Positions 1-9,053 are shown, numbered from the stretch's first letter. The stretch is DNA of 64,000 nucleotides from Streptomyces sp. NBC_00654 (GCF_026341775.1 NZ_JAPEOB010000001.1:4402001-4466000); one strand, 5' to 3'. Made by a program: numbers and translations. Notes: generated by a model from the letters alone, not told the origin.

Positions 1-305
1 AGGTCGCCGTTCGCGCTCCCGACCTTGGTCTGCACGAAGTACATGTGACCGTGGACGTGGTCAATGGCGAAGGACTGCATCGCCCAGTAGGGCTGGTGAA
101 GTGCGGCCGGCACCACGGGATTGCCGCCGGCTCCCTCGAATACGAAGCGCTGCGACGTCGGGACGGTCGCGGACGCCGATCCGGCCGCGAACAGGGAAAG
201 GCCACCGCTCGCGGCGGCGGCTGCTATCCCTGTACCGGTGCGGAGGAGCGTACGACGACTTACGGCAGATGCTCCGCCGGTCTGGGTATTTTCGCGCAAG
301 TGCAT
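1..305 (-). CDS. Tat-exported secreted protein, partial (C-terminus beyond window)
   Basis: Reading leftwards from an ATG at 305, the frame is open to the window edge, so only about 101 N-terminal residues are seen. The N-terminus carries a twin-arginine signal (SRRTLLRTGTG) followed by an Ala-rich hydrophobic stretch and an A-S-A type cleavage region, so export by the Tat system is expected. The mature start (PTSQRFVFEG, then LHQPYWAMQSFAID) resembles Streptomyces secreted proteins often annotated as teichoic-acid biosynthesis protein C, a poorly defined label. The function is not established here; the signal peptide is clear and the family is an inference. Confidence 0.7.
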   Translation of the reverse strand, partial: MHLRENTQTGGASAVSRRTLLRTGTGIAAAAASGGLSLFAAGSASATVPTSQRFVFEGAGGNPVVPAALHQPYWAMQSFAIDHVHGHMYFVQTKVGSANGD

Positions 306-425
306 CACCCTGCTGGTCGTTCGGCTGATTTGTTGGATCACGATCAACCTATCCATCGGGACGATGAGTGTCGACAGGATGAACTGCGGGTGCGGTAAGG
401 GAACTTCGGACGCCACAAGCGTCCT

Positions 426-465
426 GCGCCCACGCGCCCACGCGCCCACGCGCCCACGCGCCCAC
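426..465. repeat. five tandem copies of an 8-bp unit
   Basis: The unit GCGCCCAC is repeated five times without interruption. It lies in a 435-bp stretch (306-740) that holds no convincing gene; the only other feature there is the hairpin at 624-657. Such GC-rich short tandem arrays are prone to copy-number slippage. No function is evident. Confidence 0.9.
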
Positions 466-623
466 GGGTCGGGATCGTGAGTCGGCCTCGGTCCGGACGA
501 GGCGCCGGCGCTCCGTCCGACGGGGACCGTGTCGGACGGCGGGGCCGCTCACAGCCGGGCCGACGTCGTGATCGGGATCGAGACCGATCGCGGCCCGTGA
601 GTGCGGGCGCACCCCGGGCACCC

Positions 624-657
624 ACGCAGGCACCGGCCGGGGTGCCGGTGCCTGCGT
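624..657 (-). terminator. hairpin, probable terminator of the lipoprotein gene
   Basis: A perfect 14-bp stem (624-637 with 644-657) with a 6-nt loop lies about 85 bp downstream of the stop codon of the leftward lipoprotein gene. There is no clear T-tract, which is common for Streptomyces terminators. Confidence 0.6.
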
Positions 658-740
658 CACTACAACCACCACCGCTGCCACACCGCACTCGGAGGCAAGC
701 CCCCTATCAGCCGTGTGAACAACGCTACGGGTCAATACAC

Positions 741-1115
741 CTAGCGGGTCAGCGTCTCGAAGCCGACGTCTCCGCAGTACTGCACAACGCGCCCTTCCGC
801 CTCGGAGTCACTGTTGTTCATCGCTGCCACCGTCGCCTCCGCCAAGGTGCGGCCTCCGCCGACGGTCTCGTCCCGGAGCGGCCTCATCGCCAGGAAGGCG
901 TCCTCGGCGACGGCCCCGACCTCGTCGTATTCGGACGGCTCCGGTGTGTCCGTGCCCGCCGCGTTCCGCGCCTTCTGCCATGCTCCCAGCTGCGTACAGT
1001 AGTTCTCCCGCTGCGCGGTCAGCCGCTGTTCGTCCTTGCCGTCGGACGAGGAACACCCCGCCGCCACCGCCACCAGGGCGAGCACCGGGACCACTGTCTT
1101 GAGCACGCGCACCAT
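741..1115 (-). CDS. small lipoprotein of unknown function
   Basis: 124 residues. The ATG at 1115 is chosen because a purine-rich ribosome-binding site (GGGGGG) precedes it and a lipoprotein signal begins there: a short basic start, a hydrophobic core and a lipobox ending in Cys21 (VAVAAGCSSS). The mature part is hydrophilic and contains two further cysteines, one near residue 39 (YCTQLGAW) and one near the end (QYCGDVG). This probably makes it a membrane-anchored extracytoplasmic protein with one disulfide. No family was recognised. Upstream lies a decayed IS5 transposase, so its native promoter region may have been disturbed. Confidence 0.7.
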   Translation of the reverse strand: MVRVLKTVVPVLALVAVAAGCSSSDGKDEQRLTAQRENYCTQLGAWQKARNAAGTDTPEPSEYDEVGAVAEDAFLAMRPLRDETVGGGRTLAEATVAAMNNSDSEAEGRVVQYCGDVGFETLTR

Positions 1116-1253
1116 GTTGCCCCCCGGCTGAAACTGCGTTTCGCTTGTCCTTGACACCTGCAACTGCTGCAACTTCCGCAGCAGGATACCCGCGTGGGAG
1201 TCGTCGACCGCCGCAGCGGTCGCTGACTGAGCTCCGGCAGCGCCCGTACACCC

Positions 1254-1819
1254 GTGTCCAGTGACGACGAACCCCAACCACTTGTGATGCCTGTTTCAGT
1301 TCGCCAGGCTGAGGCGGAGTTTCGTAGTCCCGCGCCAGGGGCCGGTGCTGCATCAGCCACCCGAAGGTCCGCTCGATCACCCGCCACTTCGGAGCAGCGG
1401 CCGGTAGCCACTTGCGGTCGACCGTTCACGACCTGGACACATCGACCTCGACGTCGATGTCCAGTCCGGCACTTCACACGGGGATGTGTGACCGTCAGCT
1501 CGTCGAACAGCCGCTTCCCGCCGGTGGAGTGGTGGACCGAGGCAGCCGTGACGATGACCGCGAGGACCAGGCCGAGATCCTCACGCTTTGGGCATCCACC
1601 ACCGCCGTCGACGGTTCCGGGGTGCGACCGTGGGCGTGGCGGGTCCCGTTCCGCAGCGGATCGTGGACCCGACGGGTGGCGCCGTCGGCCTCCCCCGTCA
1701 TGCACCCGCGCTGTCACGCCGGGCCCGGTCCGCGCATCCCTCCAGGTGGTGAAAACCGGCTCGATCAATGCCCACCAGGCATCGCATACATCACTGCGAT
1801 ACGCACGACGAGTGCTCAC
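1254..1819 (-). pseudogene. decayed IS5-family transposase
   Basis: Pieces of one IS5-type transposase are found in order but in different frames. The N-terminus (STRRAYRSDVCDAWWALIEP) starts at a GTG at 1819. A middle part reads HGRTPEPSTAVVDAQSV in a second frame, then AVIVTAASVHHSTGGKRL in the first frame again. The C-terminal part reads ERTFGWLMQHRPLARDYET around 1300-1380. At least three frame changes and missing segments make it non-functional. A 10-bp inverted repeat (1810-1819 with 1843-1852) sits at its 5' end and may be part of the element terminus. Confidence 0.85.
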
Positions 1820-2007
1820 CCACTGTCCAACGACCCACCGTCGTGAGCACTCACAAGAGCATCCCGAAACATCAACTACCCGGATCGGATGCCCTCTTAC
1901 CCCACGGCTTGTCAGGCTGGAACAATATTCCCTACTCTTAGTGACTATGACACTACAGAGATCCTGGACCGTTCAGTTACGCAGGAATCACACGAGGACG
2001 TTCCGTA

Positions 2008-3615
2008 GTGACCGTTCCTGAGCAGGCTGCCCCGAATGACAGCCCCCGGTACACACACAGCGAGGCGACCCGGCTGCTGTGCGCGGGCGTCTACTTCGAC
2101 GGGGTGTTCCGGCGTCGTGTCATCGAGGAGCTGGTTGAGCACGAGGAGCGCCCGGTTGCGCCCTCGCTGGGCATCGACGCCCTTCCGGTCCTTGCGCACG
2201 CGCTGCGCGCCCGGCGCAGGGAGACCGGGACCGGACTGGCGCTGCTGCTGATCTGGGCGCTGTTCATCGGACTGGGACTGGCGGGGACCGGCTCCGAGCA
2301 GACGGTGTTCCCGATCCCCTGGTTCGTGGCGTACGGGCTGGTCTGCCTTGTGGCCTATGCCATGCAGGGTCCCACGGCCACCACCTTCACGCTGGACCGC
2401 GCGGTACTGAAGCGGGCTACGCGAGGCCGACTGAAGGCCGTACTGCCCGTCCTGCCGTTCGCCTTGATGCTCGGCTACTGGGGCACAGTCGCCTTCTCGG
2501 TCATCTCCGGCGCGGACGTCTGGGCGGCCTTGGTGCTCCCGATACTGCTGATGCTGCCCGTAGGGGAGTACCAGAGGCGCGTTCAGGAGATCATCCGCAG
2601 CGAGGTCGGCCGTGACGCCTTCCGGACAGGTCCCCGCAAGAAGCTTCCGGACGGTGAGCAGTTCGAGCGGATCGGCGCAGCCATCGACCGCGAACAGCAT
2701 GCGAGGCTGACGATCTACGACCCGTTCCGACCGTTCGTCGGTGCGGGCAAACCGTATAAGCCGTGGTCCGTGGTGATGGAGTTGAAGGGCGGCAACGTCG
2801 GAGCCCAGCCGCTCACCGGACGTGAGGTCATCGACCTCGTAAAGCCACAGCTGGAGGAACTGCGCGAGTCAGCGGCCACCAGCCGCGACCGCCTCCGCTC
2901 CCTCGAGATCGACGAGATGGTGTATCTGCCGGTCGGACTGCCCCGGGATCGGTTTGCACAGGAGCTCGACCAAACCGACAGGCACGTGGAAGCGGCTCTC
3001 GGCGAGGGCGGCGAGGGGCGTCGGCACTTCCTGCGGGTACGTATCGGGGCGTGGGACGAACAGGTCGGGATCTCTGTCCTGGTCCGAGTCCACACCCAGG
3101 GAGGCATACTCGTACTGGAGGTCATCCCGCATGTGCTCAACCCGCTGCGCCCGCAGTTCCGTTCGGCTGACGTGATCGCGCGGCATGCCACGGCCGGCGC
3201 CCTGCCGCGCAGCCTCGTCCACGTGCTGCTCACTGGTCCCGGCGCGGGCGTCGCCGCCGGGCTCTGTCTGTTCCGCACGGTCGTCTCGGCGATCCGTGTC
3301 TGGCTGACCGTGCCGCAGTACGCCCTGCCCGACGGGCCGGTGGCGTCAGTGCGGGAGCTGGGGAGCGTGGAGGAGATCTCTCTGTTCCAGGAGATGGACA
3401 TCAGTCGGTACGTGAAGACGCTCCAGGACCGGATCTCAAGCGGGGTGGGCCGGGCGCTGCACGTGAAGGGCTACGAGACGGGTGACTTCGAGCGCTACGT
3501 CATCAATGTGAGCGAGGGCGGCGTGTTCATCGGGGAGATCAGCAACAGCGCAGTCGCTGTGGGCGAGAAGTCTTCGGCGAAGCAAGTGCAGTCGAAGACG
3601 GTGACCAAGGACTGA
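2008..3615 (+). CDS. multi-pass membrane protein of unknown function
   Basis: 535 residues from a GTG preceded by CGAGGACG. Hydrophobic segments lie at about residues 76-94, 101-119, 143-166 and 170-186, giving two helical hairpins. A long hydrophilic region of about 200 residues follows, then another hydrophobic stretch around 400-425 and a C-terminal tail. The tail (INVSEGGVFIGEISNSAVAV) resembles the repeat-like part of the small protein encoded immediately downstream. It is the first gene of a tight rightward cluster with 3630, 3770 and 3985. No enzymatic motif was recognised; a cell-envelope or signalling role is only a guess from topology. Confidence 0.8.
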   Translation: MTVPEQAAPNDSPRYTHSEATRLLCAGVYFDGVFRRRVIEELVEHEERPVAPSLGIDALPVLAHALRARRRETGTGLALLLIWALFIGLGLAGTGSEQTVFPIPWFVAYGLVCLVAYAMQGPTATTFTLDRAVLKRATRGRLKAVLPVLPFALMLGYWGTVAFSVISGADVWAALVLPILLMLPVGEYQRRVQEIIRSEVGRDAFRTGPRKKLPDGEQFERIGAAIDREQHARLTIYDPFRPFVGAGKPYKPWSVVMELKGGNVGAQPLTGREVIDLVKPQLEELRESAATSRDRLRSLEIDEMVYLPVGLPRDRFAQELDQTDRHVEAALGEGGEGRRHFLRVRIGAWDEQVGISVLVRVHTQGGILVLEVIPHVLNPLRPQFRSADVIARHATAGALPRSLVHVLLTGPGAGVAAGLCLFRTVVSAIRVWLTVPQYALPDGPVASVRELGSVEEISLFQEMDISRYVKTLQDRISSGVGRALHVKGYETGDFERYVINVSEGGVFIGEISNSAVAVGEKSSAKQVQSKTVTKD

Positions 3616-3629
3616 AGAGGCGACACATC

Positions 3630-3773
3630 GTGGCAGCGGGCAACCGGAATCCGGAGCCACAGCGAGGCGGTACCAGCATCAGGGATGACAACGCTGCAGC
3701 TCAGGGCTCACATGGTCAGGCTGTCAGCTTCGCGCAGGGGTACGACCGACGAGTACGACCACGTCGGCCGTGA
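3630..3773 (+). CDS. small hypothetical protein, 47 residues (possibly the 5' part of a frameshifted gene)
   Basis: A GTG at 3630, 14 bp after the preceding stop, has a good ribosome-binding site (GAAGAGGCG). The product contains SIRDDNAAAQGSHGQAVSFA, similar in style to the C-terminal tail of the membrane protein upstream. The reading frame ends in a GTGA overlap with the next small gene. The joint length of 3630-3979 is one base short of a codon multiple, and the amino-acid style continues into the next frame. The two may therefore be one roughly 116-residue gene broken by a 1-nt deletion near 3740-3770. Confidence 0.45.
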   Translation: MAAGNRNPEPQRGGTSIRDDNAAAQGSHGQAVSFAQGYDRRVRPRRP

Positions 3774-3979
3774 CGGACTTGAGCGAGAAGCTGAACGCGC
3801 GGGGTGACCCGGTTGCCCAACCCGCTGCCGCGGCCAGGGAGATTCGGGCCGACGGAAGACCATATCCGGGTGTAGGGAATGGCTGCGTGGCCAGGCCGCT
3901 ATTGGCACGGGGCGCCGGACTCGTCACGGCCGGACAGACAGCCGAGCAGCACGCCCGACTCATTGACAGGCAGGGGTAG
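3770..3979 (+). CDS. small hypothetical protein, 69 residues
   Basis: It starts at a GTG overlapping the preceding stop by four bases and ends 5 bp before the next gene. The product (TDLSEKLNARGDPVAQPAAA, then AREIRADGRPYPG) is soluble and Ala/Arg-rich with no recognised domain. There is no independent Shine-Dalgarno sequence, so translation would depend on coupling. It may be the 3' part of one frameshifted gene with 3630-3773. Confidence 0.45.
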   Translation: MTDLSEKLNARGDPVAQPAAAAREIRADGRPYPGVGNGCVARPLLARGAGLVTAGQTAEQHARLIDRQG

Positions 3980-3984
3980 GCACC

Positions 3985-4701
3985 GTGGACCAGTGGGACG
4001 AGAAAAGGCAGGACTGGACGGAGCCAGACATCCCGGAGGGGCCGCCGCCGGGTATCAGGACCGCGCGGGTTGCGGTGGTGACGGCGGTCGCGGTCCTGCT
4101 GTGCGTCGCGGTGGGCGCCGGGATCTGGGCGTGGGCGCCGGACCGGGAGCCCGAGTCCCCGGGCTCCGCCCTCCCGGTCCAGACCGGGCCGAGTACGCCG
4201 GACAGCACTCAGACCGGGCCCGAGACAACGGACCCTTCCGATGGAGCGGAGAGCAGCCCCACTCCACCCAGTCCCGAGGACGAGGCGTTCGCCGGCATCG
4301 GCATTGACGACTGTCTGGACAACTTCAACGACCTCTACGGGGCATGGTCGCCCGAAACTCCGCAAGCGGCCAGCTGCAGCGGGTCCTACTACCGTGTGAT
4401 GTCGATCGTCAACGACTCCACGGAGTGCTCGGAGTACGACTACAAATGGTCCCACGCCAACGACGATCTCTCAGAGACTGTCTTCTGCCTGAACCGCAAC
4501 TTCCGTGCCGGCCAATGCATGTTTGCCGACGAGGAGGAACGCTTGAGTCGCAACGCGATCACTCCCTGCGATGGCGACATCCCCGACGACTACAAGTACA
4601 TCATCAAGATCACGGGCGTGACCCCCAATGGTGGCGACTGCGAAGACAGTTCCTGGACGTTCGACGAACACGGCATCGCCGTATGCGGCAAGAAGGTCTG
4701 A
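3985..4701 (+). CDS. membrane-anchored extracellular Cys-rich protein (LppU-like)
   Basis: 238 residues. A short cytoplasmic start is followed by one transmembrane segment (about residues 28-48), then a Pro/Ser/Thr-rich linker (about 50-95). The C-terminal extracellular domain has about eight cysteines (DDCLDN, ASCSGSYY, TECSEYDY, VFCLNRN, QCMFAD, TPCDGD, GDCEDSSW, AVCGKKV). The Cys spacing recalls the LppU/SCO3897 type of actinobacterial exported proteins, whose role is unknown. It is the last gene of the 2008-4701 cluster, 5 bp after the previous stop, and probably co-transcribed with it. Confidence 0.7.
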   Translation: MDQWDEKRQDWTEPDIPEGPPPGIRTARVAVVTAVAVLLCVAVGAGIWAWAPDREPESPGSALPVQTGPSTPDSTQTGPETTDPSDGAESSPTPPSPEDEAFAGIGIDDCLDNFNDLYGAWSPETPQAASCSGSYYRVMSIVNDSTECSEYDYKWSHANDDLSETVFCLNRNFRAGQCMFADEEERLSRNAITPCDGDIPDDYKYIIKITGVTPNGGDCEDSSWTFDEHGIAVCGKKV

Positions 4702-4738
4702 CAACCAAGCTGGTGTGATGCGCCTGGAGTCCTGATGG

Positions 4739-5812
4739 TTGTTCACCACCCATGTCGCCATGGTGCATCCGGGTCCTTCCGCCGTGGAGATCAAGTTGTC
4801 CGAGTCCGAGCGCGCCGAGTTGGTGCGCCGGTCGAAGCTGTCGGACCGGCGCTCGGCCGGGAAGGTCCGCATCGTCCTGGCATGCGCTGACGGCATGCCA
4901 AACGCAGGTGCCGTACGGATCTTCGGTGTCCAGGCCAAGACGGTCGGCACGTGGCGTCGGGCTTTCGTGGCAGCCCCCGCAAACTCGGCCAGCCCTTCAC
5001 TCGCTGGTCCATCCGCAAACTCGTCGCCCATCTGCGCAAGGTTCACGGCAGGGTGATCCGCATCGGCTGTGAGGCTCTGAGGATGCCATTGGCCCGCCAC
5101 GGGGTCACTTTCCAGCGCACCACGACGTGGAAGGAGTCCACCGATCCTGACCGTGACGCCAAGCTCGACCGGATCGAGCACGTCCTGGAACACTTCCCGG
5201 ACACGCACGTTCGCCTTCGACGAGTTCGGCCCGCTGGGCATCCGCCCCACCGGCGTCACCTGCTGGGCCGAACAGGGCCGGCCCGACCGGCTGCCGGCGA
5301 CCTACCAACGCGCCCACGGCGTCACCTACTTTCACGGCTGCTACTCCGTCGGTGACGACACCCTGTGGGGAGTCAACCGTCGCCACAAAAAGGTACCGCC
5401 AACACGCTCGCGGCCCCTGAAGTCGATCCGGGCAGCCCGCCCCGACGGCGCCCTGATCTCCATCAGCCTGGACAACCTCTCCGCCCACAGAGGTGCCAAG
5501 ATCCGCCGCTGGGCGAAGAGGAACAAGGTCGAGCTGTGTTTCACACCGACCAACACCTCCTGGGCCAACCCCATCGAGGCGCACTTCGGGCCGCTGCGGC
5601 AGTTCACCCTCGCCAATTCCCACCACCCCAACCACCCCGTCCAGATCCGCGAGCTGCACCGGTTCCTACGCCGGCGCAACACCAACGCCCGCCCCCCCGA
5701 CGTGCTGGCAGCCCAATGCCGCGAACGCGCCAGGATCCGCCGCGAGAAGGGCGTCCGCTGGGGAGGACGGCCCAGGCGACAGCGGCCTACCGACCCGGCG
5801 CTGCGGTCATAG
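4739..5812 (+). pseudogene. frameshifted IS630-family transposase
   Basis: Three consecutive reading frames make up one IS630/Tc1-like transposase. The N-terminal HTH part (LSESERAELVRRSKLSDRRS, IFGVQAKTVGTWRRAF) lies at about 4785-4975. A second frame (RWSIRKLVAHLRKVHG) covers about 4975-5215. A third frame carries the DDE domain: FAFDEFGPLGI (first Asp), ISLDNLSAHRG (second Asp) and WANPIEAHFGPL (Glu). The catalytic triad is intact, but at least two frameshifts and a missing block after the HTH should inactivate it. It follows the 3985 gene closely and ends just before the phosphotransferase gene. Confidence 0.85.
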
Positions 5813-5834
5813 CGGCAGACAGCCGGGCCGCTGA

Positions 5835-6368
5835 TCAGTTGACATGTGCGGCGATGGTCCGTGCGCAGTGCATCGACTCGGCATGCGTGGTGTCCACCTC
5901 CAGGTCATAGACGATGCCCCGGTGGACCACATCCGCCTGGGACGCCGCCATGCCGATGATCCGATCACCTCGTGCGACCTCACGGCCCGCGGCAACCGCA
6001 CTGTCGCATCGGACACCGACCCACAGCACCCGCAGCTCGCCCAGAGCCTTCTGCCATCGCTTCTGCGAGTCCGATCCGCCGAGAAAGACCTCATCCACGA
6101 TGACCCGGGCACCCGCACGGGCCATCGCGGCGACCCCCTCGATCCACGCCGCTTCCAGCGTCCGGAACTCCGGCCCGACGATCACCTGTCCGTCCGGAGC
6201 GAACTCGATCCCGGCATCCGATGTCTGCATAGACGCGGGCATCGCGTCAACCAGTGTGTCTGTCCCCAGGGCCAGCCATGGATCCGGCAGGACTGCCTGC
6301 AGACACCGAACGATCCCGGACTTACCCGAGCTGGAACCACCGTTGAGAACGATCACCTCAGTCATCAC
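5835..6368 (-). CDS. cpt: chloramphenicol 3-O-phosphotransferase family protein
   Basis: 177 residues, the usual length of the CPT family. It has the P-loop [10 protein letters not shown] (residues 8-17) and the following [18 protein letters not shown], almost as in the Streptomyces enzyme. Asp37 ([10 protein letters not shown]), the catalytic base position of CPT, is present, as are [12 protein letters not shown] and [11 protein letters not shown] transfers phosphate from ATP to the primary hydroxyl of chloramphenicol, giving self-resistance in producers; here the substrate is unproven. GTG at 6368 is used because it keeps the family's residue numbering; ATG at 6365 is an alternative. Transcribed alone, downstream of an MFS gene with a 316-bp gap. 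Confidence 0.88.
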   Translation of the reverse strand: MMTEVIVLNGGSSSGKSGIVRCLQAVLPDPWLALGTDTLVDAMPASMQTSDAGIEFAPDGQVIVGPEFRTLEAAWIEGVAAMARAGARVIVDEVFLGGSDSQKRWQKALGELRVLWVGVRCDSAVAAGREVARGDRIIGMAASQADVVHRGIVYDLEVDTTHAESMHCARTIAAHVN

Positions 6369-6531
6369 CGCGCCACAGTAGAGGCACCACAGCTACGCTC
6401 GAAACAGTTTTCCGTGAACGCTGCACCGCCTGCCACAACCGGTGAACCTTCTGGTCAGAGCGCTAAGGGCTGTCCCGTAATCCCTGGCGGGCGCACGACG
6501 ACAGCTACGGTACCTCGCCGCGTTGTCGGAA

Positions 6532-6558
6532 CGCCCGCATACATCCGGTATGCGGGCG
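6532..6558. terminator. strong hairpin in a 316-bp gene-free stretch
   Basis: A perfect 11-bp stem with a 5-nt loop (6532-6542 and 6548-6558) lies between the MFS gene (leftward, stop at 6685) and the phosphotransferase gene. The surrounding sequence (6369-6684) has no gene. It looks like the relic end of an insertion sequence, but this is only pattern recognition. It may also act as terminator of the MFS operon. Confidence 0.55.
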
Positions 6559-6684
6559 TCCCTCCGCCTTGCGATGCACCGCAACTGACGCCGCGCGCTG
6601 ATCCGCAGACGGGAGACTCCTCCGTATGGCCTCCGGCTGAGTCACGTCTGCTCCTTGGCCGGCCATCCACCGACGAGCACGGAT

Positions 6685-7959
6685 TCAACCAACCGCGGTT
6701 CTGTCCGGTGTCAGAGAGCGGATACGAGGTATGGGTGAGGGCAGCAGCCAAAGCAGCGACAGGGCTCCGCCAACGGCGGCGATGACGAGGGTGGCCCGCA
6801 ATCCGGCCATGGTGGCCAGAAGGCCGCCCACGACGGCGCCGACGGGCCGTACCCCGTAATTGATCGTGCTGTACGCGCCGGCTACGCGACTGCGCAGGCC
6901 GTCGGGGATCACCGTGGTCTGCAGGGCGTTGAGGTTGACGTCGAACAGCATGACACCGAAGCCGGACAGGAACTGGGACGCGGCGAGGGCCCCGGCGCGG
7001 AGCCAGAGCGGACCGCCCGCCGCAGCGGCGATGGCGATCGGAGCGGGGAAGAGCACCGCCCCCACGACGATGCTGCGCCCCACACCGAACTGTCGCGAGA
7101 CTTTCGGAGCGACCAGGGCGCCCAGAACGGAACCCGTCGCGCCAATCCCGAGCGCGGTACCGATGACTCCTGCGGACAGACCGAGGTTCCGGCTGGCAAA
7201 CAGCACGGTCAGCCCACTGCCGGCGAGGAACGTGAAGAAGTTGACGGTCGCCGCGCATCCCAGACTGGCCCGCAGTACTGGATGACGGACGACGAGTGCC
7301 AGTCCCTCCCTCGCGCGCCGCAAGAGCGAGGGTGCCGTCGTGTCGGCCGCTATCGGCGGTTCGTCGACCGAGACACGGCCGATCAGGACCGCCGATGCCA
7401 GGAAGGTCAAGGCATCGACGACGAGGGTGACGGGAGCGGTGAGTATCTGGATCAGAGCGCCGCCGATGGCCGGGCCGGCGACATACGAGGCGGATCGGCT
7501 GGCGCTGAGTTTGCTGTTCGCCTCCACGTACGACGCGCGCGGCACGAGGCCCACGAAGAACGGGGGATAGGCGGTGTTGAACAGAACTCCGGCAGCGCCC
7601 GTGAACAACGCCACGGCGTACAGCTGACCGAGCGTCACTGCTCCCCACACATAGGCTGCCGGGACGCTGAGCAGTACCGCGGCGCGTACCAGGTCGGCAA
7701 TGATCATCAGACGGCGTTTGCGAGCGCGGTGGTCGACCCAGGCCCCCAGGAAGATTGCCAGTAGGTTCGGGACCCAGATGAGTGCGGTCAACCAAGCAAC
7801 CTGATTGGCCGATGCGTTCAGGGCGCTGACAGCGATCAGGGGCAGGGCCAGTTCGGTGATCCGGTCGCCGAACTGTGAAACCGCGTTTCCGGCCCAGAAG
7901 CGGCGGAACCGTAGATCACGCCACAGCGATATCGCAGTGGTCCGTCCCGCGCCGTTCAC
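6685..7959 (-). CDS. MFS transporter (MFS_3 / EntS-type exporter)
   Basis: 424 residues with about twelve hydrophobic segments. The N-terminus FRRFWAGNAVSQFGDRITEL and the loop LGAWVDHRARKRRLMIIADL are typical of the MFS_3 branch that includes enterobactin and macrolide/tetracycline-type exporters. The central loop sits between the two six-helix halves. The start ATG overlaps the stop of the upstream ArsR-type regulator (ATGA), so the two are translationally coupled and co-transcribed leftwards. The regulator and its operator probably control export of an unknown compound. The substrate cannot be read from sequence. Confidence 0.88.
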   Translation of the reverse strand: MNGAGRTTAISLWRDLRFRRFWAGNAVSQFGDRITELALPLIAVSALNASANQVAWLTALIWVPNLLAIFLGAWVDHRARKRRLMIIADLVRAAVLLSVPAAYVWGAVTLGQLYAVALFTGAAGVLFNTAYPPFFVGLVPRASYVEANSKLSASRSASYVAGPAIGGALIQILTAPVTLVVDALTFLASAVLIGRVSVDEPPIAADTTAPSLLRRAREGLALVVRHPVLRASLGCAATVNFFTFLAGSGLTVLFASRNLGLSAGVIGTALGIGATGSVLGALVAPKVSRQFGVGRSIVVGAVLFPAPIAIAAAAGGPLWLRAGALAASQFLSGFGVMLFDVNLNALQTTVIPDGLRSRVAGAYSTINYGVRPVGAVVGGLLATMAGLRATLVIAAVGGALSLLWLLPSPIPRIRSLTPDRTAVG

Positions 7960-8564
7960 GGCGTCTGCCCGGTCTGCTCCTCGGCACCTTCCGGCAGCAC
8001 GTAGCGCATCACCTGGACGCCGCGGCCGTCGGCCGGCCGCTCGGCCGGGTCGCGAGTGACATACGGCGCGAGGACGCGCTCGATCCCGTCCTCAATGGCG
8101 GCGAGTTCCTCGGCGGAGACGACGAGGCGGGTGTTCGCCAGCCCTGCCAGCCTCTGCCACGCCGGATCGAGTTCGGGCTCCACCTCTGCCGCCCACCGGC
8201 TCGGCAGGTCCGCGTAGCGCAGGAACATCTGCTGCGACAGCACCCGCACGGCCGACCGGCCCGCCTCATCAGCTGGATCCTGCGGAGTCCGGAACCGGAA
8301 ACCGCGTGCCGCCGCCTCCCACCTCCTCTGGCGGCGGTCCGAGCCAGGCTCGCTGTCGCGGACCAGCCCGAAGCCGGCCAAGTGCCGCAGATGCCAGCTG
8401 GTCACCGACGGCGTCGCTCCCACATCGGGGGCGAGCTGTGTCGCGGTGGCGGGCCCGTGCCGCGTCAAGCGGTCAAGGATCGCCAGCCGCACGGGATGCG
8501 CCAACGCCCGCATCGCTTGCGGGTCACTGATCTCGATATCGCCCAGGCGATTACTGGAGTCCAT
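7956..8564 (-). CDS. ArsR-type winged-helix transcriptional regulator
   Basis: 202 residues from the ATG at 8564. An upstream in-frame start at 8585 is rejected because it lies inside the palindromic operator. The N-terminal HTH (MRALAHPVRLAILDRLTRHG, then TSWHLRHLAGFGLV) is the ArsR/HTH_20 type. The larger C-terminal part (residues 90-200) is a putative effector-binding domain. The gene is first in an operon with the MFS exporter (4-bp ATGA overlap). The palindromes directly upstream suggest autorepression and control of the exporter. Confidence 0.85.
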   Translation of the reverse strand: MDSSNRLGDIEISDPQAMRALAHPVRLAILDRLTRHGPATATQLAPDVGATPSVTSWHLRHLAGFGLVRDSEPGSDRRQRRWEAAARGFRFRTPQDPADEAGRSAVRVLSQQMFLRYADLPSRWAAEVEPELDPAWQRLAGLANTRLVVSAEELAAIEDGIERVLAPYVTRDPAERPADGRGVQVMRYVLPEGAEEQTGQTP

Positions 8565-8578
8565 GGCGTGAGAGTTTC

Positions 8579-8610
8579 CTCTCACATTATGTGAGAGTCA
8601 ACTCTCACAT
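8579..8610. promoter_or_regulatory. palindromic operator of the ArsR-MFS operon
   Basis: A perfect 9-bp inverted repeat, CTCTCACAT and ATGTGAGAG, with a 1-bp centre (8579-8597) is followed by a third half-site CTCTCACAT at 8602-8610. Another GTGAGAG lies at 8568-8574 by the start codon. This is a clear dimer-binding arrangement, 15 bp upstream of the regulator start. Confidence 0.85.
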
Positions 8611-9053
8611 ATTTCGAGGGTCGGGTACGCCCGGATCCGCCTGCGGGCAGGGGTGGGCCCTGAGGTGGTGGGAGGCTTCCGTATGCCGGATGGCTGTCCG
8701 GTTCCGGCACACCGAAGGCCGTGGCGAGGTGCCGGGGATCACCGTCACCCGTGGCCGCTCAGGAGATGCAGGGAACGGTCGCCGGGGGAAGCGGTGCGGC
8801 CGCTGCTCGGCAACGGCGGTGAGGCGACGCTGGCGCTGACCGTGAAGCCCTGGGTGAATGCGAACGGATCACCCCGAAGCGGACGTGCGGCGTCGTCGCC
8901 TCACTCATCGGCAGCGGATGAGTCATGGTCCCGGATCTGCGTGGTGACGAACCATGCGAGTGCGGCATCGGTACGAATCGGTCACGGCGTGGGGCGGCGG
9001 CAACTGCCTTTTCGTGGTGAGGATGAGCCGAGGCCGAGGGGGTACTGGGCGGC
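8611..9053. other. 443-bp stretch without a recognisable gene
   Basis: The open frames here do not resemble coding sequence in composition or motif content. The part around 8790-8860 reads RPLLGNGGEATLALTVKPW in one forward frame, which looks protein-like but has no start or partner and may be a gene remnant. Confidence 0.4.

Noticed and set aside
426..465. 8-bp tandem array considered as CRISPR or iteron
   Set aside because: The units are contiguous with no spacers, and there is no replication or Cas gene nearby.
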